DNA of 64,000 nucleotides. It comes from DATATJ01 sp963789075 (lineage in GTDB: Bacteria; Acidobacteriota; Vicinamibacteria; Vicinamibacterales; CAVVIG01). Positions 1 through 8,210 of the stretch are shown one piece after another. The stretch covers positions 186,001-250,000 of the forward strand of contig CAWBJQ010000014.1 in assembly GCA_963789075.1 (NCBI GenBank). The letters are read 5' to 3'. The number at the start of each line of letters is the position of its first letter. Position 1 is the first letter of the stretch. Under the pieces are notes generated by a model. That model did no database searches and was not told the DNA's origin. It saw nothing but the letters and a program-made list of their open reading frames with translations. A program made the translations under genes and the position numbers.

Positions 1-2
1 TC

Positions 3-191
3 GCGCTCGGCCTGGTGGCGCTCGTCTATCAAGGCATCAGCTACACGAGTCGCGAAACCGTGATCGACATCGGTCCGCTGCACGCCACGGCGGATCGAGA
101 GAAGACGCTGCCGCTGCCGCCGGTCTTCGGGGTCGTCGCTGTGGGTGCTGGTTTGGCGCTCCTCGTCGTGGGTCTTCGACGACGCGTGTAG
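3..191 (+). CDS. small two-helix membrane protein, C-terminal part (DUF3185-like)
   Basis: The start lies outside the window; reading frame 3 runs open from the left edge to a TAG at 189-191 and gives 62 residues. It begins inside a hydrophobic segment (ALGLVALVYQGISY), continues with a polar stretch containing IDIGPLHATAD, and ends with a second hydrophobic helix (VFGVVAVGAGLALLVVGL) and an arginine-rich tail. This layout, with the I-D-I-G-P-L motif between two helices, is typical of small DUF3185-type inner-membrane proteins of unknown function. The family name is recalled from pattern only; the membrane topology is clear. Confidence 0.6.
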   Translation, partial: ALGLVALVYQGISYTSRETVIDIGPLHATADREKTLPLPPVFGVVAVGAGLALLVVGLRRRV

Positions 192-205
192 GAGGCAGAC
201 CGGGA

Positions 206-769
206 TCAAGAACCCGACGGGGCGTCCAACTTCTCGTCGAGCGCCACCGCGATCCGACTGATGTCGGTGTCGGTCAGCAACTGCTGCACGCGTGCGTCCT
301 GGATCGCGACGCGCACACCGGCCTGCGTGCACAGCCCGTGCAACATGTGCAGCATGGCCGTCAGTTCCTGCTCCGCCAGAAGGTTGATTTGAAGATCGAG
401 GTGCGCCCGCCGCTCGGCCAGCCGCGTCATGTGGTTCTGCGTCAACAGCACGACGCTGGTGAGAAAGACCGCTTCGAGCGCGACCACGAGGTTCAGCAGG
501 CTGTACGGAAACCGATCGAACGCGAATCGCGTGGAGTTCAAGACGATCCACGCCGTAAACCAGACGGCATGGAGCACCATGAAGGTCATGCTCCCGGCGG
601 CGCGCGCGATCGCACCGGTCAGCCGATCGATGGCCGTCCGATCGTCGAGCGCCTTGCGGTCCAATTCGGCCATCGCCCGAATATTCTGAGCGACGGGGTG
701 TTCCTGTTCCGAGTGTCGGCCTGTCGTAGGGTTCAGGCTATCGCGACTCCCGCAAAGCGTGCTGTTCAA
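206..769 (-). CDS. DUF1003 family membrane protein
   Basis: A 187-residue protein. The central part (AELDRKALDDRTAIDRLTGAIARAAGS, then a helix containing HAVWFTAWIVLN, a short FDRFPYSLLNLVVALEA loop and a second helix ending VVLLTQNHM) is the standard DUF1003 pattern of two transmembrane helices followed by a charged cytoplasmic helix (RLAERRAHLDLQINLLAEQE). The function of the family is unknown. The longest start is a TTG at 769; an ATG at 673 exists, but family similarity (VAQNIRAMAELDR) begins before it, so the upstream start or another non-ATG start is more likely. It is convergent with the partial gene at the left edge. Confidence 0.85.
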   Translation of the reverse strand: MNSTLCGSRDSLNPTTGRHSEQEHPVAQNIRAMAELDRKALDDRTAIDRLTGAIARAAGSMTFMVLHAVWFTAWIVLNSTRFAFDRFPYSLLNLVVALEAVFLTSVVLLTQNHMTRLAERRAHLDLQINLLAEQELTAMLHMLHGLCTQAGVRVAIQDARVQQLLTDTDISRIAVALDEKLDAPSGS

Positions 770-913
770 TCGAGCACATTGCCAGCGGCGTCGATCGCCG
801 CGGCCAGTTTGTCGGACGGCCGCACGTCTACCTGTGCAATACAGCGCACCGGCGGATCGGGGCTAAGGAGCAGAATCATGTGGCTATGAACAAGACCGGA
901 TCGCGGTAGGAAC

Positions 914-1816
914 ATGAAGCTGCTGATTCAACCTCGAGACGGAGTCGCGCCGCTTGTCGCCGCGATCAAGAAGGCGAAGACGAGCATCGAGATCGTCATC
1001 TTTCGCTTCGACCGCAAAGACATCGAGCGGGCCCTGCACGCCGCCGTCGGACGCGGCGTTCAGGTGCACGCGCTCATCGCTCATACCAATCACGGCGGGG
1101 CGGAGCGACTGCGAAAGCTCGAGCAGCGCTTGCTCGGGGCCGGCGCGACGGTGGACCGGACCGGGGACGCCTTCGTCCGGTATCACGGCAAGTTCCTGAT
1201 CGTCGACCGTGCGACCTTGCTGGTGCTCGGCTTCAACTACACGGCGCTGGACATCACCAGGAGCCGCAGCTTTGGCATCGTGACGAAGAACCAGAAGACT
1301 GTGCTGGATGCCATCAAGCTGTTCGAGGCCGATTGCGCGCGGCGGCCGTACCTGCCCGGCCGATCGCTTGTGGTCAGCCCGGACAACGCACGCGCGCAAC
1401 TATCCGCCTTTATCAGCACGGCCAAGACCCGGCTGCTCATCTACGATCCAAAGGTCGGCGACGCGCGGATCGTCAAGCTCCTGCAGGAGCGCGCCAAGGC
1501 GGGCGTCGACGTGCGAATCATCGGCAAGGTCGGCTCGCGCGGAGACGATCTGGTCCATCAGAAGTATCCCGGGCATCGGCTCCACGTCCGCGCCATTCTC
1601 CGCGATGGTCGCGACGCCTTCATCGGCAGTCAAAGCCTGCGCCGCCTCGAATTGGACAAGCGGCGCGAGGTGGGGGTGTTCGTCAAGGGCGCGGCGATCG
1701 TCGAGGAGCTGATCGCGACATTCGAAGCGGACTGGGCGCAGACGGAGCGCGGGCAAGAGCGGAAGGCGCATCACAAGGCCGTTGAGGCGACCGCTATCGC
1801 CGCTGCAGCTTCTTAG
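914..1816 (+). CDS. phospholipase D-like protein with a degenerate second HKD motif
   Basis: A 300-residue protein with two PLD-like halves. The first half has a canonical HxKxxxxD motif (H91, K93 in YHGKFLIVD) followed by the usual GxxN-like strand (LGFNYT). The second half has the equivalent position as HVRAILRD (H224, with Arg226 instead of Lys) followed by AFIGSQSLRR. There is no obvious signal peptide. Two HKD half-sites normally form one active site for phosphodiester transfer, as in cardiolipin-synthase-like enzymes and PLD nucleases, so the Lys-to-Arg change could weaken or alter activity. The substrate cannot be read from the sequence. It stands alone, convergent with the ECF sigma gene. 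Confidence 0.85.
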   Translation: MKLLIQPRDGVAPLVAAIKKAKTSIEIVIFRFDRKDIERALHAAVGRGVQVHALIAHTNHGGAERLRKLEQRLLGAGATVDRTGDAFVRYHGKFLIVDRATLLVLGFNYTALDITRSRSFGIVTKNQKTVLDAIKLFEADCARRPYLPGRSLVVSPDNARAQLSAFISTAKTRLLIYDPKVGDARIVKLLQERAKAGVDVRIIGKVGSRGDDLVHQKYPGHRLHVRAILRDGRDAFIGSQSLRRLELDKRREVGVFVKGAAIVEELIATFEADWAQTERGQERKAHHKAVEATAIAAAAS

Positions 1817-1829
1817 CTACGTCGGATCG

Positions 1830-2465
1830 TCATTTCCAGGTGCCGGCGCCGGCGCATTCGCGGCCGGTGTCCGCTGCTGAAGCGGATTCCGATGAGACAG
1901 GCGCGTTGACGACAGCGCCGGCTGCGCGCCGAAACGCGTCGCGTGCGCGCGACAGGGTCGACATGACCGTGCCTATCGGCATGCCGAGGACGTCGGCGAT
2001 CTCTTTGTAGGATAGGTCTTCCAGTTCGCGCAGGACGAGAATTTCCCGGAACCGAACCGAAAGCCCGCTCAGGACCTTCTCCACGAGTTGTCCATCGGCG
2101 GCCTGAAGCAGCAGCTGTTCAGGATTCGATGTCTCGGTGCCGCTCGCATGGGCTTCTTCGTCGAATTCGGCGAGCGGCTGGTGCGCGCGCGCCCGAAGCC
2201 ATCGATACGAGGTATGCCGCACGATCGTGAGCAGCCATGCGCGGGCGTCTCCGCCGCGGAATCCGCCGGCATATCGGAACGCTCGCAGATAGGCATCCTG
2301 CACGACGTCCTCTGCGTCTTCGTCGTCGCGCACGAGCCAGCGCGCCAGGTTATAGGCGGAATCGAGATGCGGGAGAAGCAGCTCAGCAAGCGAGCCAACC
2401 TCAGCGCGGACAGGCATTCGCTCGTTGTCGCTGATCGACAGGTCTTGGTTGGTGTTGCTCGACAT
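1830..2465 (-). CDS. ECF-type RNA polymerase sigma factor
   Basis: A 211-residue sigma-70 family protein with only regions 2 and 4. Region 2 lies at about residues 28-95 (HLDSAYNLARWLVRDDEDAEDVVQDAYLRAF, then GGDARAWLLTIVRHTSYRWLRAR); region 4 lies at about 125-180 (VEKVLSGLSVRFREILVLRELEDLSYKEIADVLGMPIGTVMSTLSRAR). This is an extracytoplasmic-function sigma factor that directs RNA polymerase to a dedicated promoter set. No anti-sigma gene is adjacent. It is divergent from the winged-helix/TPR regulator, with about 200 bp between the starts. The alanine/serine-rich C-terminal tail after region 4 is unlikely to be structured. Confidence 0.93.
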   Translation of the reverse strand: MSSNTNQDLSISDNERMPVRAEVGSLAELLLPHLDSAYNLARWLVRDDEDAEDVVQDAYLRAFRYAGGFRGGDARAWLLTIVRHTSYRWLRARAHQPLAEFDEEAHASGTETSNPEQLLLQAADGQLVEKVLSGLSVRFREILVLRELEDLSYKEIADVLGMPIGTVMSTLSRARDAFRRAAGAVVNAPVSSESASAADTGRECAGAGTWK

Positions 2466-2662
2466 ATGTTCAAGGTCCTTCCTCGGACGTCGAACATGCG
2501 CGCTGTGAGCGGCGACGGCAATGGAATCCCAATCCTGAGTGGCTGGGTTCTACATCCCACGGCAAGTTGTTAGAAATGAATCGCTTGCGCGACATCCTCC
2601 CCTGCAAAGAATCTGAGCCGACGGGAGTGGGAGTAGACTCGTGACGATCGATCGGCCACCTG

Positions 2663-4585
2663 ATGTCTGACGAACACATTCCCGTCCGCCTTCGGTTCGG
2701 CGTATTCGAAGTGGATCTTCGGGCCGGCGAATTGCGGAAGCACGGCGTGAAGCTCCGACTTCAGGAACAGCCCTTTCAGGTCCTGGCGATGCTGCTCGAT
2801 CGGCCGGGTGAGACGGTCACCCGGGAAGAGCTTCGCAACCGGCTGTGGACGTCGGACACGTTCGTCGATGTCGACCACGGGGTGAACAAAGCCGTCAACC
2901 GGATTCGGGATGTGCTCGGCGATTCCGCGACGAGCCCACGGTTCGTGGAGACCGTCGCCAGGCGCGGTTACCGATTCATCGCGGACGTCGTCACCATTAC
3001 CGAGCGGAATCCTGTCGGCGGATCCGACAACGCCATTGGTACTGTCGTGCCGACACAGGATGTGCGCGTCGACGATGTTGCAGCGTCGCAGCCGGGGCGG
3101 CGTGTGGGTCAGTGGCGTCCCTGGACGATCGGCGGCCTTGCGCTCGCCCTCGCTTCAGTCATCGTCGTTTTGGCATTGCAGGCGCGGGCTCCCCAGCCCG
3201 CATCGATCCGCTCGCTTGCGGTACTCCCTTTGGAAAACCTGTCGGGTGATGACTCCCAGGAATATTTCGCGGATGGCATGACCGACGAGCTGATTGCGAC
3301 CCTTGGGCAGATCAGCGCCTTACGCGTGATTTCGCGCACCTCGGTGATGCCGTACAAACGGGCGCGCAAGCCGCTGCCGCAGATTGCGCGCGAGCTGAAC
3401 GTCGACGCCGTGGTGGAAGGCACCGTGCTCCGGTCCGGCGGACAGGTTCGGATCACGGCGCAGTTGATCGAAGCGCGCGACGACAAGCACCTGTGGTCCG
3501 ATTCGTACGACGGCGATCTGCGCGACATGCTGACGTTGCAGAACACGGTCGCGCGGGCGATCGCGGAGCAGATCCGGATCAACCTCAATGCGCAGGAACA
3601 GGCCACGCTGAGGCACGGGAAAGTGGTAGATCCGGAGGTGTACGAAGCATACCTGAGGGGACGATACTTCTGGAACAAACGAACGGGCGGCGACTTCCAA
3701 AAGGCCGTCGAATATTTCAACCGGGCGATTGAGCGCGACCCGACGTTCGCGCCGGCGTACAGCGGCCTGGCCGACACCTATGCCTTATTGGGCGACTGGG
3801 AATATGGCGTGCTCACTCCCGGCGAAGCATTTCCTCGAGCCAAAGCCGCGGCGGTCAAAGCGCTGCAGCTTGACGCGACCCTCGGCGAAGCTCACACGTC
3901 GTTGGCCTTCTGCCTGGATGGCTTCGACTGGGATTTGAAGTCAGGGGACGCAGAATTCCGGCGAGGCATCGAGCTGAACCCAGGGTACGCCACCGCTCAT
4001 CATTGGTACGCCTGGCATCTGAGCCTGCTAGGGAGGAACAGCGACGCGATCTCGGAAATGAAGAAGGCCCAGAACCTCGACCCCCTGTCTCTGATCATCA
4101 ATGCCGATTTCGCGGAGCTTCTGCTCATCGCGCACATGACCGACGCATCCATTCAACAGAGCCGCAAGACCATCGAGATGGACGCGAATTTTCCTCTCGC
4201 TCACAATCAGCTGGGTCTCGCGTACCTTCAAAGCGGGCGCCTCGACGAAGCGATTTCAGAGCTGCGAAAGGCTGTCGAGCTCTCCGGCGGAAGCCCGACG
4301 TGCACGGCCAACCTCGCCCGCGCGTTCGCGCTGTCACGCAGAAGAGCCGAAGCAGTACAAATTCTGGGCGATCTGAAGAAGCGCTCGCGTGCCAGCTCTT
4401 CGAACGCTTCCGAGATTGCGGTCGTCTATGCGGCGCTCGGCGACAACGACGAAGCGATGACATGGCTCGAAAAGGGCTACGAAGCGCGATTCAATCCCGG
4501 CGTCCTCCTACGGCCTGGCTTCGACGCTCTACGCGGCGACGCGCGATTCCAGAACCTTGAGCGCCGCGTCGGCCTCGCTCAATGA
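2663..4585 (+). CDS. membrane-anchored winged-helix regulator with TPR repeats (CadC-like head)
   Basis: A 640-residue one-component regulator. Residues 1-105 are an OmpR/CadC-type winged helix (RFGVFEVDLRAGELRKHG, VSRL-like ETVTREELRNRLW, VARRGYRFIA). A single transmembrane helix lies at about 152-172 (IGGLALALASVIVVLAL). Then comes a module starting SLAVLPLENLSGDDSQEYFADGMTDELIATL, seen in many Acidobacteria regulators and class III cyclase-linked proteins, followed by TPR repeats from about 330 to 600. The head would bind DNA in the cytoplasm and the TPR part lies beyond the membrane. The signal is unknown. A second regulator with the same module but a different head lies at 30020-31660. 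Confidence 0.88.
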   Translation: MSDEHIPVRLRFGVFEVDLRAGELRKHGVKLRLQEQPFQVLAMLLDRPGETVTREELRNRLWTSDTFVDVDHGVNKAVNRIRDVLGDSATSPRFVETVARRGYRFIADVVTITERNPVGGSDNAIGTVVPTQDVRVDDVAASQPGRRVGQWRPWTIGGLALALASVIVVLALQARAPQPASIRSLAVLPLENLSGDDSQEYFADGMTDELIATLGQISALRVISRTSVMPYKRARKPLPQIARELNVDAVVEGTVLRSGGQVRITAQLIEARDDKHLWSDSYDGDLRDMLTLQNTVARAIAEQIRINLNAQEQATLRHGKVVDPEVYEAYLRGRYFWNKRTGGDFQKAVEYFNRAIERDPTFAPAYSGLADTYALLGDWEYGVLTPGEAFPRAKAAAVKALQLDATLGEAHTSLAFCLDGFDWDLKSGDAEFRRGIELNPGYATAHHWYAWHLSLLGRNSDAISEMKKAQNLDPLSLIINADFAELLLIAHMTDASIQQSRKTIEMDANFPLAHNQLGLAYLQSGRLDEAISELRKAVELSGGSPTCTANLARAFALSRRRAEAVQILGDLKKRSRASSSNASEIAVVYAALGDNDEAMTWLEKGYEARFNPGVLLRPGFDALRGDARFQNLERRVGLAQ

Positions 4586-4698
4586 TTCGTCAATTCGTCT
4601 CCTTTTGATATGACACTCGGCTCGAACGCGAGCTTCGGCACGCATTCGACGAACTTGAACAAGGCTCGTTTCTGAAGCACGATCAGCGGTGACGAAGG

Positions 4699-6108
4699 AT
4701 GGCCGGCAAGAAACGCTCAACCGTGAGCGATGGCGGCGAGGTCACGAGCGTTCCTCGACCGCGACACCTGTTCGAACGCATTCTCCGGCCGTGGCGGCGA
4801 TCGACCAGCGCAAAGCGGTTCGGTGGCGCCCGCGATGCCCGGCACGTCATCAGCCTCTGCCACTTGCTCCTCTCGGAACGCGGGGAGGTGTCGGGGGCGC
4901 GTCGCGCGGCGGAGGCGTTGACCGCGTACGAGTCGCTCGACGATGCGGCGCTGGAAGTCTTCTTCGATCGGCTCGTGGACGAGTTCTCGCCCGACCCCTC
5001 GCGAGTCGAGCGTGCCGCCAGCGCCTACACCGCAGAGCCCTCGCAGGCGAATCTCGTTCGACTTCAGACCGAGGTCGAACCACCGCGCCAGGAGCTCTTC
5101 CGCCGCTTCAATATGGCACCGGGGGCGACGGCCGTGCTCGTGGACATGCGCGAAAACGTTCTCGAGACGCTGGCTGCCCACCCCGAGCGGCGCGGTCTCG
5201 ACGCCGACCTCGAACATCTGTTTCGATCCTGGTTCAATCGCGGGTTCCTGATCCTCCAGCGCATCGACTGGCGCACGCCGGCGCTGATCCTCGAACGTCT
5301 GATCGAATACGAGGCGGTGCACCAGATTCAAGGGTGGCGCGATCTCCGCCGGCGTCTGGCGGACGACCGGCGGTGTTACGCGTTCTTTCACCCGGCGATG
5401 CCCGACGAACCGTTGATCTTCATCGAAGTCGCGCTGACGCGCGGTCTGGCCGCTCACGTCCAGCCTCTGCTGAATCCCGACGAGACGGTCGTCGATCCGT
5501 CGGACGCCGATTGCGCAACCTTCTATTCGATCACGAACTGTCAGAAGGGACTACAGGGCGTATCCTTCGGCAATTTCCTGATCAAACAGGTCGCCGAAGA
5601 TCTCGGACGGGAATTCCCCCGGCTGAAGACGTTTGCCACACTCTCGCCGATTCCCGGTTTCGCCAGATGGCTCGAGAGCTGCGGCGATGCCGCCGCACGA
5701 GCTCAGATCTCACCGAACCTTGCGAGCCTGGTTGAACGGGCCGAACGAGGCGATCCGCTCGACCTCGATGCGGTTGGCGCAGAGCTCCGCCGCGCCACCT
5801 GCGCGCTGTGCGCGTATTACCTGCTTCACGCGAAGCGTGGCCACGAGCCGCTCGATCCTGTCGCCCGATTTCATGTGGCCAACGGCGCCCGATTGGAGCG
5901 GCTCAACTGGATGGGCGACACGTCACCGCGAGGATTGGAACAGTCCCTCGGGCTCATGGTGAATTACGTGTACCGACTGGCCGACGTCGAACGCAATCAC
6001 GAGGCGTACGCGAAACAGTATCGGATCGCCGCGTCGGGCGAATTCCAGCGACTCGTGAAGTCAGGACTGCGCCGCGCCTCTAGAGGCGAGGCAGCCTTGA
6101 CGAGGTGA
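4699..6108 (+). CDS. malonyl-CoA decarboxylase
   Basis: A 469-residue protein that matches malonyl-CoA decarboxylase throughout; it decarboxylates malonyl-CoA to acetyl-CoA in the cytoplasm. The helical N-terminal domain covers about residues 30-190 (LLSERGEVSGARRAAE, FFDRLVDEFSPDPSRVERA, LVDMRENVLE). The catalytic GNAT-like domain follows, with EAVHQIQGWRDLRRRL, FFHPAMPDEPLIFIEVALT, FYSITNCQKGLQGVSFGNFL, TLSPIPGFARWL and the conserved histidine region RFHVANGARLERLNWMGD. Serine and histidine residues of the known active site are therefore present. The start at 4699 (MAGKKRS) fits family length. The stop codon overlaps the spacer of the promoter of the next gene. Confidence 0.93.
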   Translation: MAGKKRSTVSDGGEVTSVPRPRHLFERILRPWRRSTSAKRFGGARDARHVISLCHLLLSERGEVSGARRAAEALTAYESLDDAALEVFFDRLVDEFSPDPSRVERAASAYTAEPSQANLVRLQTEVEPPRQELFRRFNMAPGATAVLVDMRENVLETLAAHPERRGLDADLEHLFRSWFNRGFLILQRIDWRTPALILERLIEYEAVHQIQGWRDLRRRLADDRRCYAFFHPAMPDEPLIFIEVALTRGLAAHVQPLLNPDETVVDPSDADCATFYSITNCQKGLQGVSFGNFLIKQVAEDLGREFPRLKTFATLSPIPGFARWLESCGDAAARAQISPNLASLVERAERGDPLDLDAVGAELRRATCALCAYYLLHAKRGHEPLDPVARFHVANGARLERLNWMGDTSPRGLEQSLGLMVNYVYRLADVERNHEAYAKQYRIAASGEFQRLVKSGLRRASRGEAALTR

Positions 6109-6141
6109 CCGGGCGTTCATTATGATGACCGTGTCGTCATA
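6097..6141 (+). promoter_or_regulatory. tetR promoter with overlapping palindromic operator
   Basis: A -35 box TTGACG at 6097-6102 and a -10 box TATGAT at 6121-6126 are separated by 18 bp. The 21-bp sequence at 6121-6141 is a near-perfect palindrome: 9-bp arms TATGATGAC and GTCGTCATA around CGT, 8 of 9 positions paired. The palindrome covers the -10 box and ends 3 bp before the ATG at 6145. This fits autorepression by the TetR protein encoded immediately downstream. With a start site near 6133 the mRNA leader would be only about 12 nt and has no Shine-Dalgarno sequence. Confidence 0.7.
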
Positions 6142-6144
6142 AAA

Positions 6145-6771
6145 ATGACCGATCAGTCAGTTCTCACACGCGTCACCCGCAAAGAGCTCCTTTCTGAATG
6201 GCGTCATCGCGAAATTCTCGAAGCGGCGCGCCGCATCTTCGCTCGCCTTGGCTACGCCGCCACCAACGTCGAGGAGATCGCGAAGGAAGCGGGGATGGCC
6301 AAGGGCACGGTCTATCTCTACTTCAAATCAAAGGAAGATGTCTTTGCCGAGGTGCTCGCGAGCAATATGGAGTCTTTGGTCAACACGATGATCGAGGACA
6401 TGTCGGCAGCCAAGACGTTCGAGCACCGACTGACCGTTTTCTTGAACCTCCGCGTGGCCTATATCCAAAACAATCGGGACTTTCTCAATATCTACCTTGC
6501 CGAATTCGGTAGTCGCGGCTCCCGCTCAAAGCTCTGCTCCAAAACCTTCGACAAACTCTTCTGGCGTAAATTCGAATTCATCCGTCAATGCCTTGAAGAA
6601 GCCATCGCCGAAGGCGAAATCCGCGCCGTTGAGGTCGAACCGGTCGCCTTTGCCATTCTGGATCTGGCCAAAGGTTTCGCCGAGCGCCACCTCCGCGGTT
6701 GGGCTCATCTGACACTCGAAGAAGATGCCGCCTGCGTTCATTCTCTGATCCTCCACGGATTGCGCCGCTGA
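6145..6771 (+). CDS. TetR/AcrR family transcriptional regulator of the efflux operon
   Basis: A 208-residue repressor. The N-terminal helix-turn-helix is textbook (REILEAARRIFARLGYAATNVEEIAKEAGMAKGTVYLYFKSKEDVF, about residues 20-66). The rest is an all-helical ligand-binding domain including LAEFGSRGSRSKLC and FAILDLAKGFAERHLRGW. A palindrome overlapping its own -10 box strongly suggests autoregulation. The genes downstream on the same strand encode an EmrA/EmrB/TolC-type tripartite efflux system, the usual target of such regulators. The inducer is unknown. No ribosome-binding site precedes the ATG, so translation may be near-leaderless. Confidence 0.93.
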   Translation: MTDQSVLTRVTRKELLSEWRHREILEAARRIFARLGYAATNVEEIAKEAGMAKGTVYLYFKSKEDVFAEVLASNMESLVNTMIEDMSAAKTFEHRLTVFLNLRVAYIQNNRDFLNIYLAEFGSRGSRSKLCSKTFDKLFWRKFEFIRQCLEEAIAEGEIRAVEVEPVAFAILDLAKGFAERHLRGWAHLTLEEDAACVHSLILHGLRR

Positions 6772-6930
6772 TCCGCAACTGATTTTTCCTTCTCACGATT
6801 GGAATGCTGTTCTTCGTCGCCGCACCTGGCTGCCCGAAAAGCCGCGTGCGCACGAAGCCATTGCCGGCGGCCGGCCGGGGCAGTGCACGGCGAACGTCGC
6901 CTTCAGCAATTTGAAGCTCGCAGGACACGT

Positions 6931-8207
6931 ATGGCAGACAACACCGAAGTTCTGGACGACATAGACATCGATGACGAGGAGTTGACGGGTAGTCGTGTGC
7001 TTGCGGCTGACGCACTACGCGGCTCGCAGCCCACCACCCCGCAAATCGCCGCTCCGCCTCATCGTCTTGCTGCTCGCGGCCGGCATCGCGGTCACGGGCG
7101 GCGTGATCTGGTGGATCCATTCCGGGACGTACGAAGAGTACTGATGACGCACAGGTCAATGCGCACCTCAGCGCCATCAGTTCCCGCGTGTCCGGTACGG
7201 TCACCGCCGTGTACGTCGAAGAAAACCAATTCGTGAAGCAGGGCCAGGTCATCGCGGAACTCGATCCCCGCGATTTCCAGAATGCGCTCGACCAGGCACA
7301 AAGTCAGTTGCGCCAAACCGAAGCGCAGGTCCGCGCCATCAATCCCAACGTGCCGATCACCGAAACCTCGAATCGCGCGACCGTGTCGAGCACGGAGGCG
7401 GACCTCGCCAATGCCGCCGCCGCGGTCTCGGCGGCCGAGCGAGACTCCGACGCCGCGGAAGCCGACTTACGGCAAGCCGAAGCCAACGCCGCCAAGGCTC
7501 AGGCCGACGTCGCTCGTTACGAGCCGCTCGTCGCGAAAGACGAAGTCCCGCGCGAGCAATATGACCAGGTCGTGGCCACGGCCAAGGCGCAGGCGGCCCT
7601 CGTGGATGCCCGTCGCGCTTCCGCCGCGGCTGCGCGCAAAACCGTCGACCAGCGGAACGCCGTTCTGACGCAAATGCAGGCTCGCCTCACCGAAGCGAAG
7701 GCCAACGCGCCGCTCCAGCTGGCGATTCGCCGCGCCGATATTGTGACGCGCCAGGCTGGCGTCACGACCGCCGCCACTCAGGTCGAGCGGGCGCAACTGG
7801 ATCTCTCGTACACCAAAGTCGTCGCCCCCGTTTCAGGCATCGTGTCGCGGCGCACGGTGGAAGTCGGGCAGCACGTCAGTGCGGGTCAACAGATGGTGCA
7901 GATCGCCCAGATCGGCGACATGTGGGTGACGGCGAACTTCAAAGAAACGCAGCTGCGCCGCATGCGCCCCGGCCAGCGCGTCACGATTCACGTCGACGCC
8001 TTCGCCCAAGATCTGGACGGCCACCTCGAAAGCCTTCCCGCATCGACGGGCGCGATCACCAGCCTGCTGCCGCCCGAAAATGCCACCGGCAACTACGTGA
8101 AGGTCATCCAGCGCCTGCCGGTCCGCATCCGCTTCCAACCCGGCCAGGCCGGTCTCGATCGCCTGCGTCCGGGGATGTCCGTCGATCCGAAGGTGTGGGT
8201 GGAGTAA
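6931..8207 (+). CDS. EmrA/HlyD-type periplasmic adaptor subunit (two frame changes near the 5' end)
   Basis: The membrane-fusion subunit that links an inner-membrane MFS pump to an outer-membrane channel. Three segments in three frames make one protein: MADNTEVLDDIDIDDEEL from the ATG at 6931 (preceded by AGGA); a transmembrane helix RLIVLLLAAGIAVTGGVIWW around 7055-7115; and the rest from about 7143 (DDAQVNAHLSAISSRVSGTV, a lipoyl-type half, a long alpha-hairpin rich in alanine, the second lipoyl half SYTKVVAPVSGIVSRRTVEV and the beta-barrel VTANFKETQLRRMRPGQ). The frame changes near 7040-7050 and near 7135-7143. Both halves are well conserved, so sequence error is the simplest explanation. 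The gene ends 3 bp before the TTG of the MFS gene. Confidence 0.85.
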
Positions 8208-8210
8208 CCG

